Shown here in pieces: positions 32,504 to 40,997 of a DNA stretch of 56,922 nucleotides. Both the position numbers and the translations under genes were made by a program. Below the pieces are notes generated by a model, which made no database searches, was not told the origin of the DNA, and worked only from the letters and a program-made list of their open reading frames with translations. This stretch comes from an uncultured Ruminococcus sp. (GTDB taxonomy: Bacteria; Bacillota; Clostridia; Oscillospirales; Ruminococcaceae). Numbering within the stretch: the stretch's first letter is position 1; every line of letters begins with the position of its first letter. The stretch is from assembly GCA_900545345.1 (NCBI GenBank), contig UQYQ01000015.1, positions 1 to 56,922 on the forward strand, written 5' to 3'.

Positions 32504-33277
32504 ATGCTGATTACAAGCAATGAAAATGCAAATATCAAGCTTTATGTAAAGCTTTCGTCAAGCAAAAAAGCTCGTGATGAGCATAATGAATTTACCACCC
32601 AGGGCAGCAGAATTTTGAAAGAAGCGGTTTTGGAGAACGCTGACATTCAGATGATTTTTGCGACAGAGTCGGGTTTTGAAAGGGACAGGCTTTTTTTAGA
32701 AAAATATGCTGATAAAATTATTTTTATCAGTGAAAATGTTGCAAAAAAAATAAGCGATACAAAATCAAATCAGGGCGTTTTTGCTGTGATTAATAAACCG
32801 GAGAAAAAGGCTTTGTCCGCTCAATCTTTAAACGGAAAATATGTTGTTTTAAATAATATTCAGGATCCGGGTAATTTGGGAACCATACTCAGAACTGCCG
32901 ACGCTGTAGGTGTGTCGGGAGTTATTCTTTCGGAAAATTGCTGTGATTTATACAATCCTAAGGTTGTTCGTTCAACTATGGGAAGTCTTTTCAGGCTGAA
33001 TATATATACAGAAAACAGTTTCTGTGATGTATGCAGCATTTTGAAAGATAACGGTGTAAAAACATATGCGGCAGTTGTTTCAAAAACAGCTCATGAAATA
33101 AAGTCTGTTGAATTTGCAAAAGACTCTGCTATAGTTATCGGGAATGAGGGCAATGGCTTGAAATACGAGCATACCGGTCTTTGTGACGAGTGTGTTACCA
33201 TAGCCATGAACGGTAATATTGATTCACTTAATGCAGGTATTGCAGCAGCAATCTTAATGTGGGAAATGACTAAGTAA
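32504..33277 (+). CDS. TrmH/SpoU-family RNA 2'-O-methyltransferase
   Basis: 257 aa from the ATG at 32504 with GGGGGA upstream. An N-terminal L30e-like RNA-binding part (ITSNENANIKLYVKLSSSKK, then TQGSRILKEA) precedes the SPOUT catalytic domain. SPOUT motifs are NIQDPGNLGTILRTADA (motif 1), IVIGNEGNGL (motif 2) and IAMNGNIDSLNAGIAAAI (motif 3, knot). It likely methylates ribose in 23S rRNA or tRNA; the exact site is not known. The gene lies between rplT and dprA. Confidence 0.92.
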   Translation: MLITSNENANIKLYVKLSSSKKARDEHNEFTTQGSRILKEAVLENADIQMIFATESGFERDRLFLEKYADKIIFISENVAKKISDTKSNQGVFAVINKPEKKALSAQSLNGKYVVLNNIQDPGNLGTILRTADAVGVSGVILSENCCDLYNPKVVRSTMGSLFRLNIYTENSFCDVCSILKDNGVKTYAAVVSKTAHEIKSVEFAKDSAIVIGNEGNGLKYEHTGLCDECVTIAMNGNIDSLNAGIAAAILMWEMTK

Positions 33278-33327
33278 TTAACTCGATTACATATCGTATA
33301 AGGCAGATTTTAGGGGCGGTGACATCA

Positions 33328-34614
33328 ATGGGTAATGCTAATGAAAACTTGAAGTATTGGATATGGCTGACTATTGCTTTCGGCCCTGCTAACCCTAGAA
33401 AGTGGGAGGTTTTGCAGGGATACAACAGTATAGCTGATTTTTATAATGAAGCTGTAAACGGCAGGTTCCCGCAGGGACTTTTGGATAAAGAGATCAATTC
33501 TATTAAGTCGGCATCTATGTTCACTGCTGAGCAGACAATAGCATATTGCGAAAAAAAGGGCATAAATATATATTGCTATGAAGACGAAGCTTTTCCTAAT
33601 ATGCTGAGAGAGATTTCAAATCCGCCGTCTGTTTTGTTCAGCTTAGGTGATATAAGTTTTATAAATGAAAAAGTTATTATAGCAGTTGTCGGGGCGAGAG
33701 ATGCTTCGCCGTATAGTCTTAATGCTGAAAAAATACTTCTTTTGTCAATGCTTGAAAAAGGAATACGCTTTGCAAGCGGTTTTGCGGTTGGTGTTGATTC
33801 GCTGGCAAATGAAGTTTCACTTGAAGCGAATGAAAAATCAGCGGCAGTTTTAGCCTGCGGACTTGAATATGATTATCCGGAGGGAACAACATCACTTAAA
33901 CTGTCAGTCGGTAAATGCGGAGCTGTAATATCTGAGTATTTTCCGAATCATAAACCAAGGTCTAAGGATTTTGTAGCAAGAAACAGAATACTTGCAGGAC
34001 TTAGTATGGGGGTTTTTGTTGTTGAAGCAAGTCAAAAAAGCGGAGCTTTAAGCTCAGCGTCAATGGCACTTAATCAAGGTAAGGATATATTCACAATAGT
34101 GCCGCATAATATTTTTGACAAGCGTTATTTCGGTCAGAGAGATTTATTAAAAGATGGTGCTATTCCGGTGTTTTCGTGCGAAGATATTTCAAATGAATAT
34201 ATAAACAATTTTTCGCACAGATTAAATTTTGTTCCGAATGATTCACAGTTTGTTTCTATAGAACGAAATTATAAATCTAACAGAAGTGCAAAAACAATCG
34301 GTGAAAAAATAATATCAAAACAAAATAAAAAGAGTTCAAATTCTATTAAGGAATTTGACACCGAACGGGGTAAATTAACAAACGAAACTGACGACAGCAG
34401 AACACTGAGTATCACTGCATCATATGCAGACACATCTGATTTAAGTGAAATTCAAAAGAGAATTTATGATGAGCTTTCAGGTGGGGTTATGCATGCAGAT
34501 CAGCTGTGTGAAAAGCTGTCTTTAGATATATCGGTTCTTTTAGTTGAACTCACAGAGCTTGAGCTTTTGGGTATAATAAAGTCACTTTCGGGAAAGAGAT
34601 ATATGCTTTCATAA
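33328..34614 (+). CDS. dprA: DNA processing protein DprA
   Basis: 428 aa from the ATG at 33328 (GGTGA six bases upstream; an in-frame GTG at 33319 is inside that site). DprA loads RecA on incoming single-stranded DNA during transformation. The Rossmann-like core has VVGARDASPYS, FASGFAVGVDSLAN, VLACGLEYDYPEG, GAVISEYFP, FVARNRILAGLS and VVEASQKSGAL. A C-terminal winged-helix domain (~365-428) is kept, after a variable linker. It heads the dprA-topA-trmFO cluster typical of Firmicutes. Confidence 0.95.
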   Translation: MGNANENLKYWIWLTIAFGPANPRKWEVLQGYNSIADFYNEAVNGRFPQGLLDKEINSIKSASMFTAEQTIAYCEKKGINIYCYEDEAFPNMLREISNPPSVLFSLGDISFINEKVIIAVVGARDASPYSLNAEKILLLSMLEKGIRFASGFAVGVDSLANEVSLEANEKSAAVLACGLEYDYPEGTTSLKLSVGKCGAVISEYFPNHKPRSKDFVARNRILAGLSMGVFVVEASQKSGALSSASMALNQGKDIFTIVPHNIFDKRYFGQRDLLKDGAIPVFSCEDISNEYINNFSHRLNFVPNDSQFVSIERNYKSNRSAKTIGEKIISKQNKKSSNSIKEFDTERGKLTNETDDSRTLSITASYADTSDLSEIQKRIYDELSGGVMHADQLCEKLSLDISVLLVELTELELLGIIKSLSGKRYMLS

Positions 34615-34694
34615 AGAGCCGAACATGATGATTTTTAAGTTTTAACAATATGACTGAAAAACTAAGGATTTCAGTTATGAATTGGAGGATTAAT

Positions 34695-36776
34695 ATGTCT
34701 AATCTTATTATAGTTGAGTCGCCTAAAAAGGTTGAGACAATAAAAAGATACCTCAAGGGTGACTATGAAGTTATTGCTTCTATGGGGCATCTTCGTGATT
34801 TGCCGAAATCTAAAATCGGAGTTGATATTGAGCACGATTTTAAGCCTGAGTACTGTGATATTAAGGGAAAAGAAAAAACTATTTCGGAAATAAAGAAAAA
34901 GGCAAAAAAAGCTGATAATGTTTATCTTGCCGCCGACCCTGATAGGGAGGGAGAGGCTATTTCCTGGCATTTGGCTAATATTTTAAATCTGGATTTAAAC
35001 GACAACAACAGAATTACATTCAATGAAATTACCAAATCAGGTATAGAAGCAGGGATAAAATCACCCAGAATGATTGACTTAAATAAAGTCAATGCACAGC
35101 AGGCAAGAAGAATACTTGACAGAATAGTCGGATATAAGCTGTCACCTTTTTTGTGGAAAAAAGTCAGAAGAGGACTTTCAGCAGGGCGTGTGCAGTCGGC
35201 TGCTGTAAGAATGATTGTTGACCGTGAAAATGAAATCAAGAATTTCGTTTCAAAGGAATATTGGTCGATAGACGCAAAGCTTTGTACGCAAGGTTCAAAA
35301 AAAGCATTTGATGCTTCTCTTGCCACTGTTGACGGAAAAAAATTTGAAGCTGACAATCATGTTCCTGTTGATGAAATTGTAAAAAGGCTTGAGTCTGCTG
35401 ATTTCACAGTGGTTAATATTAAAAAGAGCGTGAGGAAGAAAACCCCTCAGGCACCTTTTACTACATCAACTCTTCAGCAGGACGCTTCAAAAAGACTTGG
35501 ATTTCAGACAACAAGAACTATGAGAACAGCTCAGGAGCTTTATGAGGGTGTTGATATTAAAGGACTCGGTTTAACAGGTCTTATCACCTATATGAGAACT
35601 GACAGTTTGAGAATTTCCGATGAGGCAAAGGCTGAGGCATATAAGTTTATCGAAGATAAGTTTGGCACAGATTATATACCTAAACAGCCTAAAAAATTTA
35701 AAACAAAGGGCAATGCGCAGGACGCTCACGAGGCTATCAGACCGACTATCCCGTCACTTACACCGGACAAGGTAAAAGAAAGCGGAGTCACAAACGACCA
35801 GTATAAGCTATATAAGCTTATTTGGGAACGCTTCATTGCCAGTCAGATGGAAAACTGTTTGCTCAATACAGTAGCTGTTGATATTGAAGCTGACGGATGT
35901 ATTTTCAAAGCGTCGGGACATACGGTTAAATTTGACGGATTTACTGTGATTTATGACGATGTATCAAAGGATGACGATAAAAAAATCCTTCCGGAGCTTA
36001 GTAAGGGTGATAAGCTTTCAGTTAAGTCACTTTGCGGGAATCAGCATTTCACACAGCCTCCTGCAAGATATACAGAGGGTACTTTAGTAAAAGCATTTGA
36101 AGAAAACGGCATCGGCCGTCCTTCGACATATGCATCAACTATAAAGACAATTTTCGACAGGAATTATGTTGAGCGTGAGGGAAAGCAGATTAAGCCTACT
36201 ATTTTAGGTGAAGTAATAACAAATCTTATGCTTGAGCATTTTAACAGAATAGTTGATTTAAAGTTTACAGCCCGAATGGAAGACGACCTTGACAGCATTG
36301 AAGAGGGCAAGCAGGACTGGACAAAAACCCTTGATTCTTTCTATGCTGATTTTGAAAAAACGCTGACCACGGCAGAGGATGTTATGGACGGTAAAAGGGT
36401 TAAGATTCCTGATGAAAAAACAGACCAGGTCTGTGAGGTCTGCGGAAAACCTATGGTTATAAAAATTGGTAAGTTCGGAAAGTTTTTAGCCTGTTCTGGA
36501 TTTCCCGACTGCACAAACACAAAAAAGATTGTTATCGAAACAGACGGGATTTGTCCGTACTGCGGTAAGAAAATTCTTCAAAAGAAATCTAAAAGAGGAA
36601 AGAAATATTTCGGCTGTGAGGATAATCCTAAATGCGAGTTTATGACATGGGATACTCCTGTAGCCGATAAGTGTCCCGACTGCGGTTCAACGCTCTTCCA
36701 AAAGGGCGGAAAAAAGGGCAAGCTTATATGTCACAAGACCGACTGCGGATATGAAAAGGATTTATCGGATGAATAA
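34695..36776 (+). CDS. topA: DNA topoisomerase I
   Basis: 693 aa from the ATG at 34695 (GGAGG seven bases upstream). Type IA enzyme that relaxes negative supercoils. The TOPRIM domain has LIIVESPKK (4-12) and DPDREGE (81-87). The nucleophile is Tyr299 in GLITYMRTDS. Three C-terminal zinc ribbons are visible: CEVCGKPMVIKIGKFGKFLAC, CPYCGKK...C and CPDCGSTLFQ...C. The last 8 bp overlap the trmFO start, so the genes are coupled. Confidence 0.97.
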   Translation: MSNLIIVESPKKVETIKRYLKGDYEVIASMGHLRDLPKSKIGVDIEHDFKPEYCDIKGKEKTISEIKKKAKKADNVYLAADPDREGEAISWHLANILNLDLNDNNRITFNEITKSGIEAGIKSPRMIDLNKVNAQQARRILDRIVGYKLSPFLWKKVRRGLSAGRVQSAAVRMIVDRENEIKNFVSKEYWSIDAKLCTQGSKKAFDASLATVDGKKFEADNHVPVDEIVKRLESADFTVVNIKKSVRKKTPQAPFTTSTLQQDASKRLGFQTTRTMRTAQELYEGVDIKGLGLTGLITYMRTDSLRISDEAKAEAYKFIEDKFGTDYIPKQPKKFKTKGNAQDAHEAIRPTIPSLTPDKVKESGVTNDQYKLYKLIWERFIASQMENCLLNTVAVDIEADGCIFKASGHTVKFDGFTVIYDDVSKDDDKKILPELSKGDKLSVKSLCGNQHFTQPPARYTEGTLVKAFEENGIGRPSTYASTIKTIFDRNYVEREGKQIKPTILGEVITNLMLEHFNRIVDLKFTARMEDDLDSIEEGKQDWTKTLDSFYADFEKTLTTAEDVMDGKRVKIPDEKTDQVCEVCGKPMVIKIGKFGKFLACSGFPDCTNTKKIVIETDGICPYCGKKILQKKSKRGKKYFGCEDNPKCEFMTWDTPVADKCPDCGSTLFQKGGKKGKLICHKTDCGYEKDLSDE

Positions 36777-38127
36777 CAATGAAGTAATAGTTATCGGAGC
36801 AGGGCTTGCCGGTACAGAAGCAGCTTTTACTCTTGCCGAGGGCGGGGCTTTTGTTAAGCTTTACGAAATGAAGCCTAAAAAGTTTTCACCTGCACATAAA
36901 TACAGCGGATTTGCTGAGCTTGTATGTTCAAATTCTCTGAAAGCAGACAGGGTTGAATCAGCCGCGGGAATGCTCAAAGAGGAAATGCGTATTTTGGGTT
37001 CGATTACTATGAAATCGGCTAATGAAAACAGGGTTTCCGCCGGAGGTGCTCTGGCTGTTGACAGAGAGGGTTTTTCTGATTATATAACCGAAAGTATAAA
37101 ATCACATCCTAATATTGAAGTTATCAGTGAAGAGGTTTTGAAAATCCCTCTTGATAAAAATGTGATTATAGCTACAGGACCTTTGACATCAGACGGTTTG
37201 GCAGAATCTATAAAAAGTCTGTGCGGAGATTATCTTTATTTTCATGATGCGGCAGCACCTATTGTGACTTACGAAAGCTTGGATAAAAATAAAGTATTTT
37301 TTGCCTCACGATACGGAAAGGGCGAGGCTGATTATATAAACTGTCCTATGACAAAAGAAGAGTATATGACTTTTTATAACGAACTTATAGGTGCAGAAGC
37401 TGTAGAGCTTAAACACTTTGAAAAGGACAATTTAGATGGCATGAACAGCGGTTCAAAATCAAAGGATAAGTTTAAGGTCTATGAGGGCTGTATGCCTATT
37501 GAGGTTTTAGCAAACAGAGGCGAAGATACTATGCGTTTCGGTCCGCTGAAGCCCGTTGGTCTGACAGACCCTAACACAGGCAAACGCCCGTATGCAGTTG
37601 TTCAGCTGAGAGCGGAAAACCGTGACGGCACGCTTTATAATATGGTGGGTTTTCAGACAAATTTAAAATTCGGCGAGCAGAAAAGAGTTTTTTCTCTTAT
37701 ACCGGGACTTGAAAATGCCGATTTTATCAGATACGGTGTTATGCATAGAAATACATTTATCAATTCCCCAAAGCTTTTGACAGAATATTTTAATATGCGT
37801 GAGCATGAAAATATATTTTTTGCAGGACAGATAACGGGAGTTGAAGGTTATATTGAATCGGCTGCAAGCGGAATATTAGCAGGCAAAAATATGCTGAGAA
37901 AACTTAGGGGGAAGGATATGATTTCACTGCCGAGAGAGTCAATGCTCGGTGCGTTGTCTAAATACATAAGTGATGAAACTGTAGTGAACTTTCAGCCTAT
38001 GGGTTCTAATATGGGTATTCTTCCGCCTCTTGAAGAAAGAATTAAGGATAAAAGAGAAAGATATAAACGGATTTCTGAGCGTGGACTGAAAAAGCTTCAT
38101 GAGTTAGCAGATGAGCTCGGCATTTAA
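36769..38127 (+). CDS. trmFO: Methylene-THF-tRNA-(uracil-5-)-methyltransferase
   Basis: 452 aa from the ATG at 36769 with AAAGGA eight bases upstream, inside the end of topA. It makes m5U54 in the T loop of tRNAs from methylene-tetrahydrofolate with FAD. Marks: VIGAGLAGTEAAFTLAEGG (FAD loop, 7-25), SNSLKADRVESAAGMLKEEM, MRFGPLKPVGLTDP and FAGQITGVEGYIESAASG. Length and position after topA are typical. Confidence 0.97.
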   Translation: MNNNEVIVIGAGLAGTEAAFTLAEGGAFVKLYEMKPKKFSPAHKYSGFAELVCSNSLKADRVESAAGMLKEEMRILGSITMKSANENRVSAGGALAVDREGFSDYITESIKSHPNIEVISEEVLKIPLDKNVIIATGPLTSDGLAESIKSLCGDYLYFHDAAAPIVTYESLDKNKVFFASRYGKGEADYINCPMTKEEYMTFYNELIGAEAVELKHFEKDNLDGMNSGSKSKDKFKVYEGCMPIEVLANRGEDTMRFGPLKPVGLTDPNTGKRPYAVVQLRAENRDGTLYNMVGFQTNLKFGEQKRVFSLIPGLENADFIRYGVMHRNTFINSPKLLTEYFNMREHENIFFAGQITGVEGYIESAASGILAGKNMLRKLRGKDMISLPRESMLGALSKYISDETVVNFQPMGSNMGILPPLEERIKDKRERYKRISERGLKKLHELADELGI

Positions 38128-38150
38128 TATTAATTATTATAAATAAAAAA

Positions 38151-38185
38151 AGGAGAAATGCTTTTAATAAAGCATATTATTGATA
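38151..38185 (+). promoter_or_regulatory. Hairpin between ribosome binding site and start of plsX
   Basis: AGGAGA (38151-38156) is 30 bp from the plsX ATG, too far for direct use. Between them ATGCTTT (38158-38164) and AAAGCAT (38169-38175) form a 7-bp hairpin with a four-base loop; folding it brings the site close to the start. A weaker in-frame TTG (38180) is nearer. Confidence 0.5.
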
Positions 38186-39208
38186 ATGAAAATAATTATT
38201 GACGCATTCGGCGGTGATAATGCTCCTCTTGAAGTAATAAAGGGAAGCATTGAAGCAAAAAAAGATTTTAACGCAGATATATGCTTAGTAGGTGACGAAG
38301 AAAAAATAAAAAAATGTGCAGAGCAAAACTCACTCAATATAAAAGGGCTTGAGATTAAACATGCTCCAAGCGTTATTGAAATATGTGACGAGCCAACTGA
38401 AGTTATAAAATCAAAGTCAGACTGCTCTATGGCAGTAGGTTTAAAAATGCTTGCAGACGGTGAGGGTGACGCTTTTGTTTCGGCAGGGTCAACAGGTGCT
38501 TTGGTTGTAGGTGCGACATTTATTGTTAAAAGAATAAAAGGAATAAAAAGGGCAGCACTAGCCACGATTTTGCCTACTCATTCAAAACCGACAATGATTT
38601 TAGATGTCGGTGCTAACGCAGACTGCCGCCCTGAAATGCTTGTTCAGTTTGCAGTTATGGGAAGCATTTATATGAATAAAATAATGTCTGTAAATTCGCC
38701 TTCTGTTATGCTTGCAAACATAGGTGAAGAGCCTTCAAAGGGCAGGGAACTTGAAACAGAAACATATAAGCATTTAGGGCTTGCTCCTTTGAATTTTAAA
38801 GGAAATATCGAAGCGAGAGATATTCCGAAAGGTAAATGCGATGTTGTTGTAACTGACGGATATACGGGAAATATTATTTTGAAGCTTTATGAGGGAATGG
38901 GTAAGTTTTTCTCAACTGAGCTTAAAGAAATACTTCTTGGAAATTTTGTTTCAAAAATCGCAGCACTTATGCTTTTAAAAAAAGTGAATAGATTTAAAAA
39001 GAAAATGGATTATTCCGAGTATGGAGGTGCACCTCTGCTCGGAACTGCGAAACCTGTGATAAAAGCACACGGAAGCTCAAATGCTAAAGCGTTTTACAAT
39101 GCAATCAGGCAAGCGTATAAGTTTACCGAAACCAATGTCATAGGTGAGGTCAGCGAAAGCCTTTTAAAAATGAAAGAGAATAAATCTAAGATTAAAATAG
39201 AAGAATAA
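38186..39208 (+). CDS. plsX: Phosphate acyltransferase PlsX
   Basis: 340 aa from the ATG at 38186 (an in-frame TTG at 38180 is possible). PlsX makes acyl-phosphate from acyl-ACP for phospholipid synthesis. Family marks: IIIDAFGGDNAPLEVIKG at the N-terminus, FVSAGSTGALVVGATF, DVGANADCRPEMLVQFA, NIGEEPSKG and VVTDGYTGNIILKLYEG. The ribosome site is separated from the start by a hairpin. It heads a plsX-rnc-smc-ftsY cluster; acpP, often between plsX and rnc, is absent here. Confidence 0.96.
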   Translation: MKIIIDAFGGDNAPLEVIKGSIEAKKDFNADICLVGDEEKIKKCAEQNSLNIKGLEIKHAPSVIEICDEPTEVIKSKSDCSMAVGLKMLADGEGDAFVSAGSTGALVVGATFIVKRIKGIKRAALATILPTHSKPTMILDVGANADCRPEMLVQFAVMGSIYMNKIMSVNSPSVMLANIGEEPSKGRELETETYKHLGLAPLNFKGNIEARDIPKGKCDVVVTDGYTGNIILKLYEGMGKFFSTELKEILLGNFVSKIAALMLLKKVNRFKKKMDYSEYGGAPLLGTAKPVIKAHGSSNAKAFYNAIRQAYKFTETNVIGEVSESLLKMKENKSKIKIEE

Positions 39209-39249
39209 ACAAGTGAAAACTATTAACAGAAACGGAGTATTTTAAGAAA

Positions 39250-39969
39250 ATGGACAGTCGTTTTGCGGATTTGGATAAAAGACTTGATGAATTTCAGAAT
39301 ATTATAAATTATAAGTTTAAAAATCGAAAACTTTTATATGAAGCTTTGTCACATTCTTCATATGCAAATGAGGTTAAGAAGAAGCATTGCAATAGTAATG
39401 AGCGCTTGGAATTCTTAGGTGATTCGGTTTTGTCTATTGTTGTTTCCGATTATATATACAAACAGTTTAATCATTTGCCTGAGGGTGAGCTTACTAAGCT
39501 CAGAGCGTCCCTTGTCTGTGAAAAAGCTTTGTTTGAGTTTTCTAATCAAATAAAACTCGGTGATTATATTTTGCTCGGAAAGGGTGAGCTTAGGGGCGGA
39601 GGCAACAAACGCCCGTCTATCCTTTCAGACGCTTTTGAAGCGGTGATAGCTGCTATTTATTTAGACGGAGGATTAGACGCTGCAAAAGCACACATACTCA
39701 GATTTATGCCTGACAATATTATTTCAAAGAAAAAAGAGAGTTATGATGATTATAAAACAATTCTTCAGGAGATAATTCAAAGAAACCCTGAGGAAAATGT
39801 TGAGTATCGATTGGTTGACGAGAGCGGTCCTGACCATGATAAAAAATTCACAGTCAGGGTAATGCTTAACTCAAACATAATAGGCGAGGGAACAGGAAAA
39901 AGTAAAAAGAACGCTGAACAGATGGCGGCGAAAGAAGCTTTGGAGCTTATGGGATATGGCAAAGTGTAA
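39250..39969 (+). CDS. rnc: Ribonuclease III
   Basis: 239 aa. It cuts double-stranded RNA in rRNA processing. The nuclease signature NERLEFLGDSVLS (50-62) holds metal-binding Glu and Asp residues, and SDAFEAVIAAIYLDGG is the second conserved acidic block. A C-terminal dsRNA-binding domain (~162-236) has DYKTILQEIIQRN and GEGTGKSKKNAEQMAAKEAL. ACGGAG lies upstream of the ATG. The 3' end overlaps the next gene by 14 bp. Confidence 0.97.
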   Translation: MDSRFADLDKRLDEFQNIINYKFKNRKLLYEALSHSSYANEVKKKHCNSNERLEFLGDSVLSIVVSDYIYKQFNHLPEGELTKLRASLVCEKALFEFSNQIKLGDYILLGKGELRGGGNKRPSILSDAFEAVIAAIYLDGGLDAAKAHILRFMPDNIISKKKESYDDYKTILQEIIQRNPEENVEYRLVDESGPDHDKKFTVRVMLNSNIIGEGTGKSKKNAEQMAAKEALELMGYGKV

Positions 39970-40969
39970 TATTTCATTTTTCATTCCTCATTTGGGCTGT
40001 CCGCACAAATGCAGTTTTTGTAATCAGAATTCAATAACAGGACAGAGTGCAGGGAATATTCCGCACAAAGAGGATATTGAAAAAACACTTAAAAAAGCAA
40101 TTTGTGAGATTGATGATAAGGATAAAAATATAACTGAAATAGCCTATTTCGGCGGGAGCTTTACAGCGATTAAGCGTGAATATATGTTAGAGCTTTTAGA
40201 CGCTGCACAGCCTTTTATCGGCGAGGGGAAATTTGCCGGGATACGGATTTCGACAAGACCGGACTGCATTGATGAAGAAATTCTTCATATTTTAAAAAGT
40301 CATCATGTTACTGCCATTGAGCTCGGCTGTCAGTCAATGAATGATACGGTTTTAAAAGCTAACGAACGGGGACATTCAAGAGAAGATGTTATTAAAGCGT
40401 CAAAGCTTATTAAAGAGTTTAATATAAAGCTGGGACTGCAAATGATGGTTGGGCTTTATATGTCAACTCCTGAAATTGATATGTATACAGCAAATGAAAT
40501 TTTAAAGCTTTCACCTGAAGAAGTGAGAATATACCCTGTTGTAATAATGGAAAATACAAAGCTTGGGAGTTTGTTTAAAAGCGGGGAGTATATTCCTTAT
40601 GACTTTAAAGATGCAGTTAAGCTTTCTTCGCAGATATTATCATTGTTTGAGCAAAACGGAATATCGGTTATAAAGCTCGGACTTCATGCAAGTGAAGTTG
40701 TAGAAAAGGATTGTATCGGAGGTTTTTATCACCCTGCTTTCAGAGAGCTTTGCGAAAGTGAGATTTATAAAAACAAGATTGAAGATATGCTCAAAAAAAC
40801 TAAAGCAGATATTGACAGGGTTATTGTCAGTGTCAATCCTAAAATTGTGAGTAAAGTTATCGGACAAAAAAGGTCTAATATAGAGTATTTTGAAAATAAA
40901 GGTATAAGTTTAAAAGTTACTCAAAATGATAAGCAGAAAGAGGATATAAAAATAGTGGAAATCCATTAA
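39956..40969 (+). CDS. Radical SAM protein, Elp3/YhcC-like
   Basis: 337 aa. The 4Fe-4S motif is CPHKCSFCN (residues 15-23), a CxxxCxxC cluster that binds S-adenosylmethionine. Further marks are AYFGGSFTAI, RISTRPDCID and ELGCQSMNDTVLKANERGH, as in Elp3/MiaB-type enzymes. It lacks the acetyltransferase domain of Elp3. Genes of this type commonly sit between rnc and smc in Clostridia; the reaction is not established. The start overlaps the end of rnc by 14 bp. Confidence 0.88.
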   Translation: MAKCNISFFIPHLGCPHKCSFCNQNSITGQSAGNIPHKEDIEKTLKKAICEIDDKDKNITEIAYFGGSFTAIKREYMLELLDAAQPFIGEGKFAGIRISTRPDCIDEEILHILKSHHVTAIELGCQSMNDTVLKANERGHSREDVIKASKLIKEFNIKLGLQMMVGLYMSTPEIDMYTANEILKLSPEEVRIYPVVIMENTKLGSLFKSGEYIPYDFKDAVKLSSQILSLFEQNGISVIKLGLHASEVVEKDCIGGFYHPAFRELCESEIYKNKIEDMLKKTKADIDRVIVSVNPKIVSKVIGQKRSNIEYFENKGISLKVTQNDKQKEDIKIVEIH

Positions 40970-40997
40970 GGATTTTTATGTAGAAAGGCGTAAAAAT

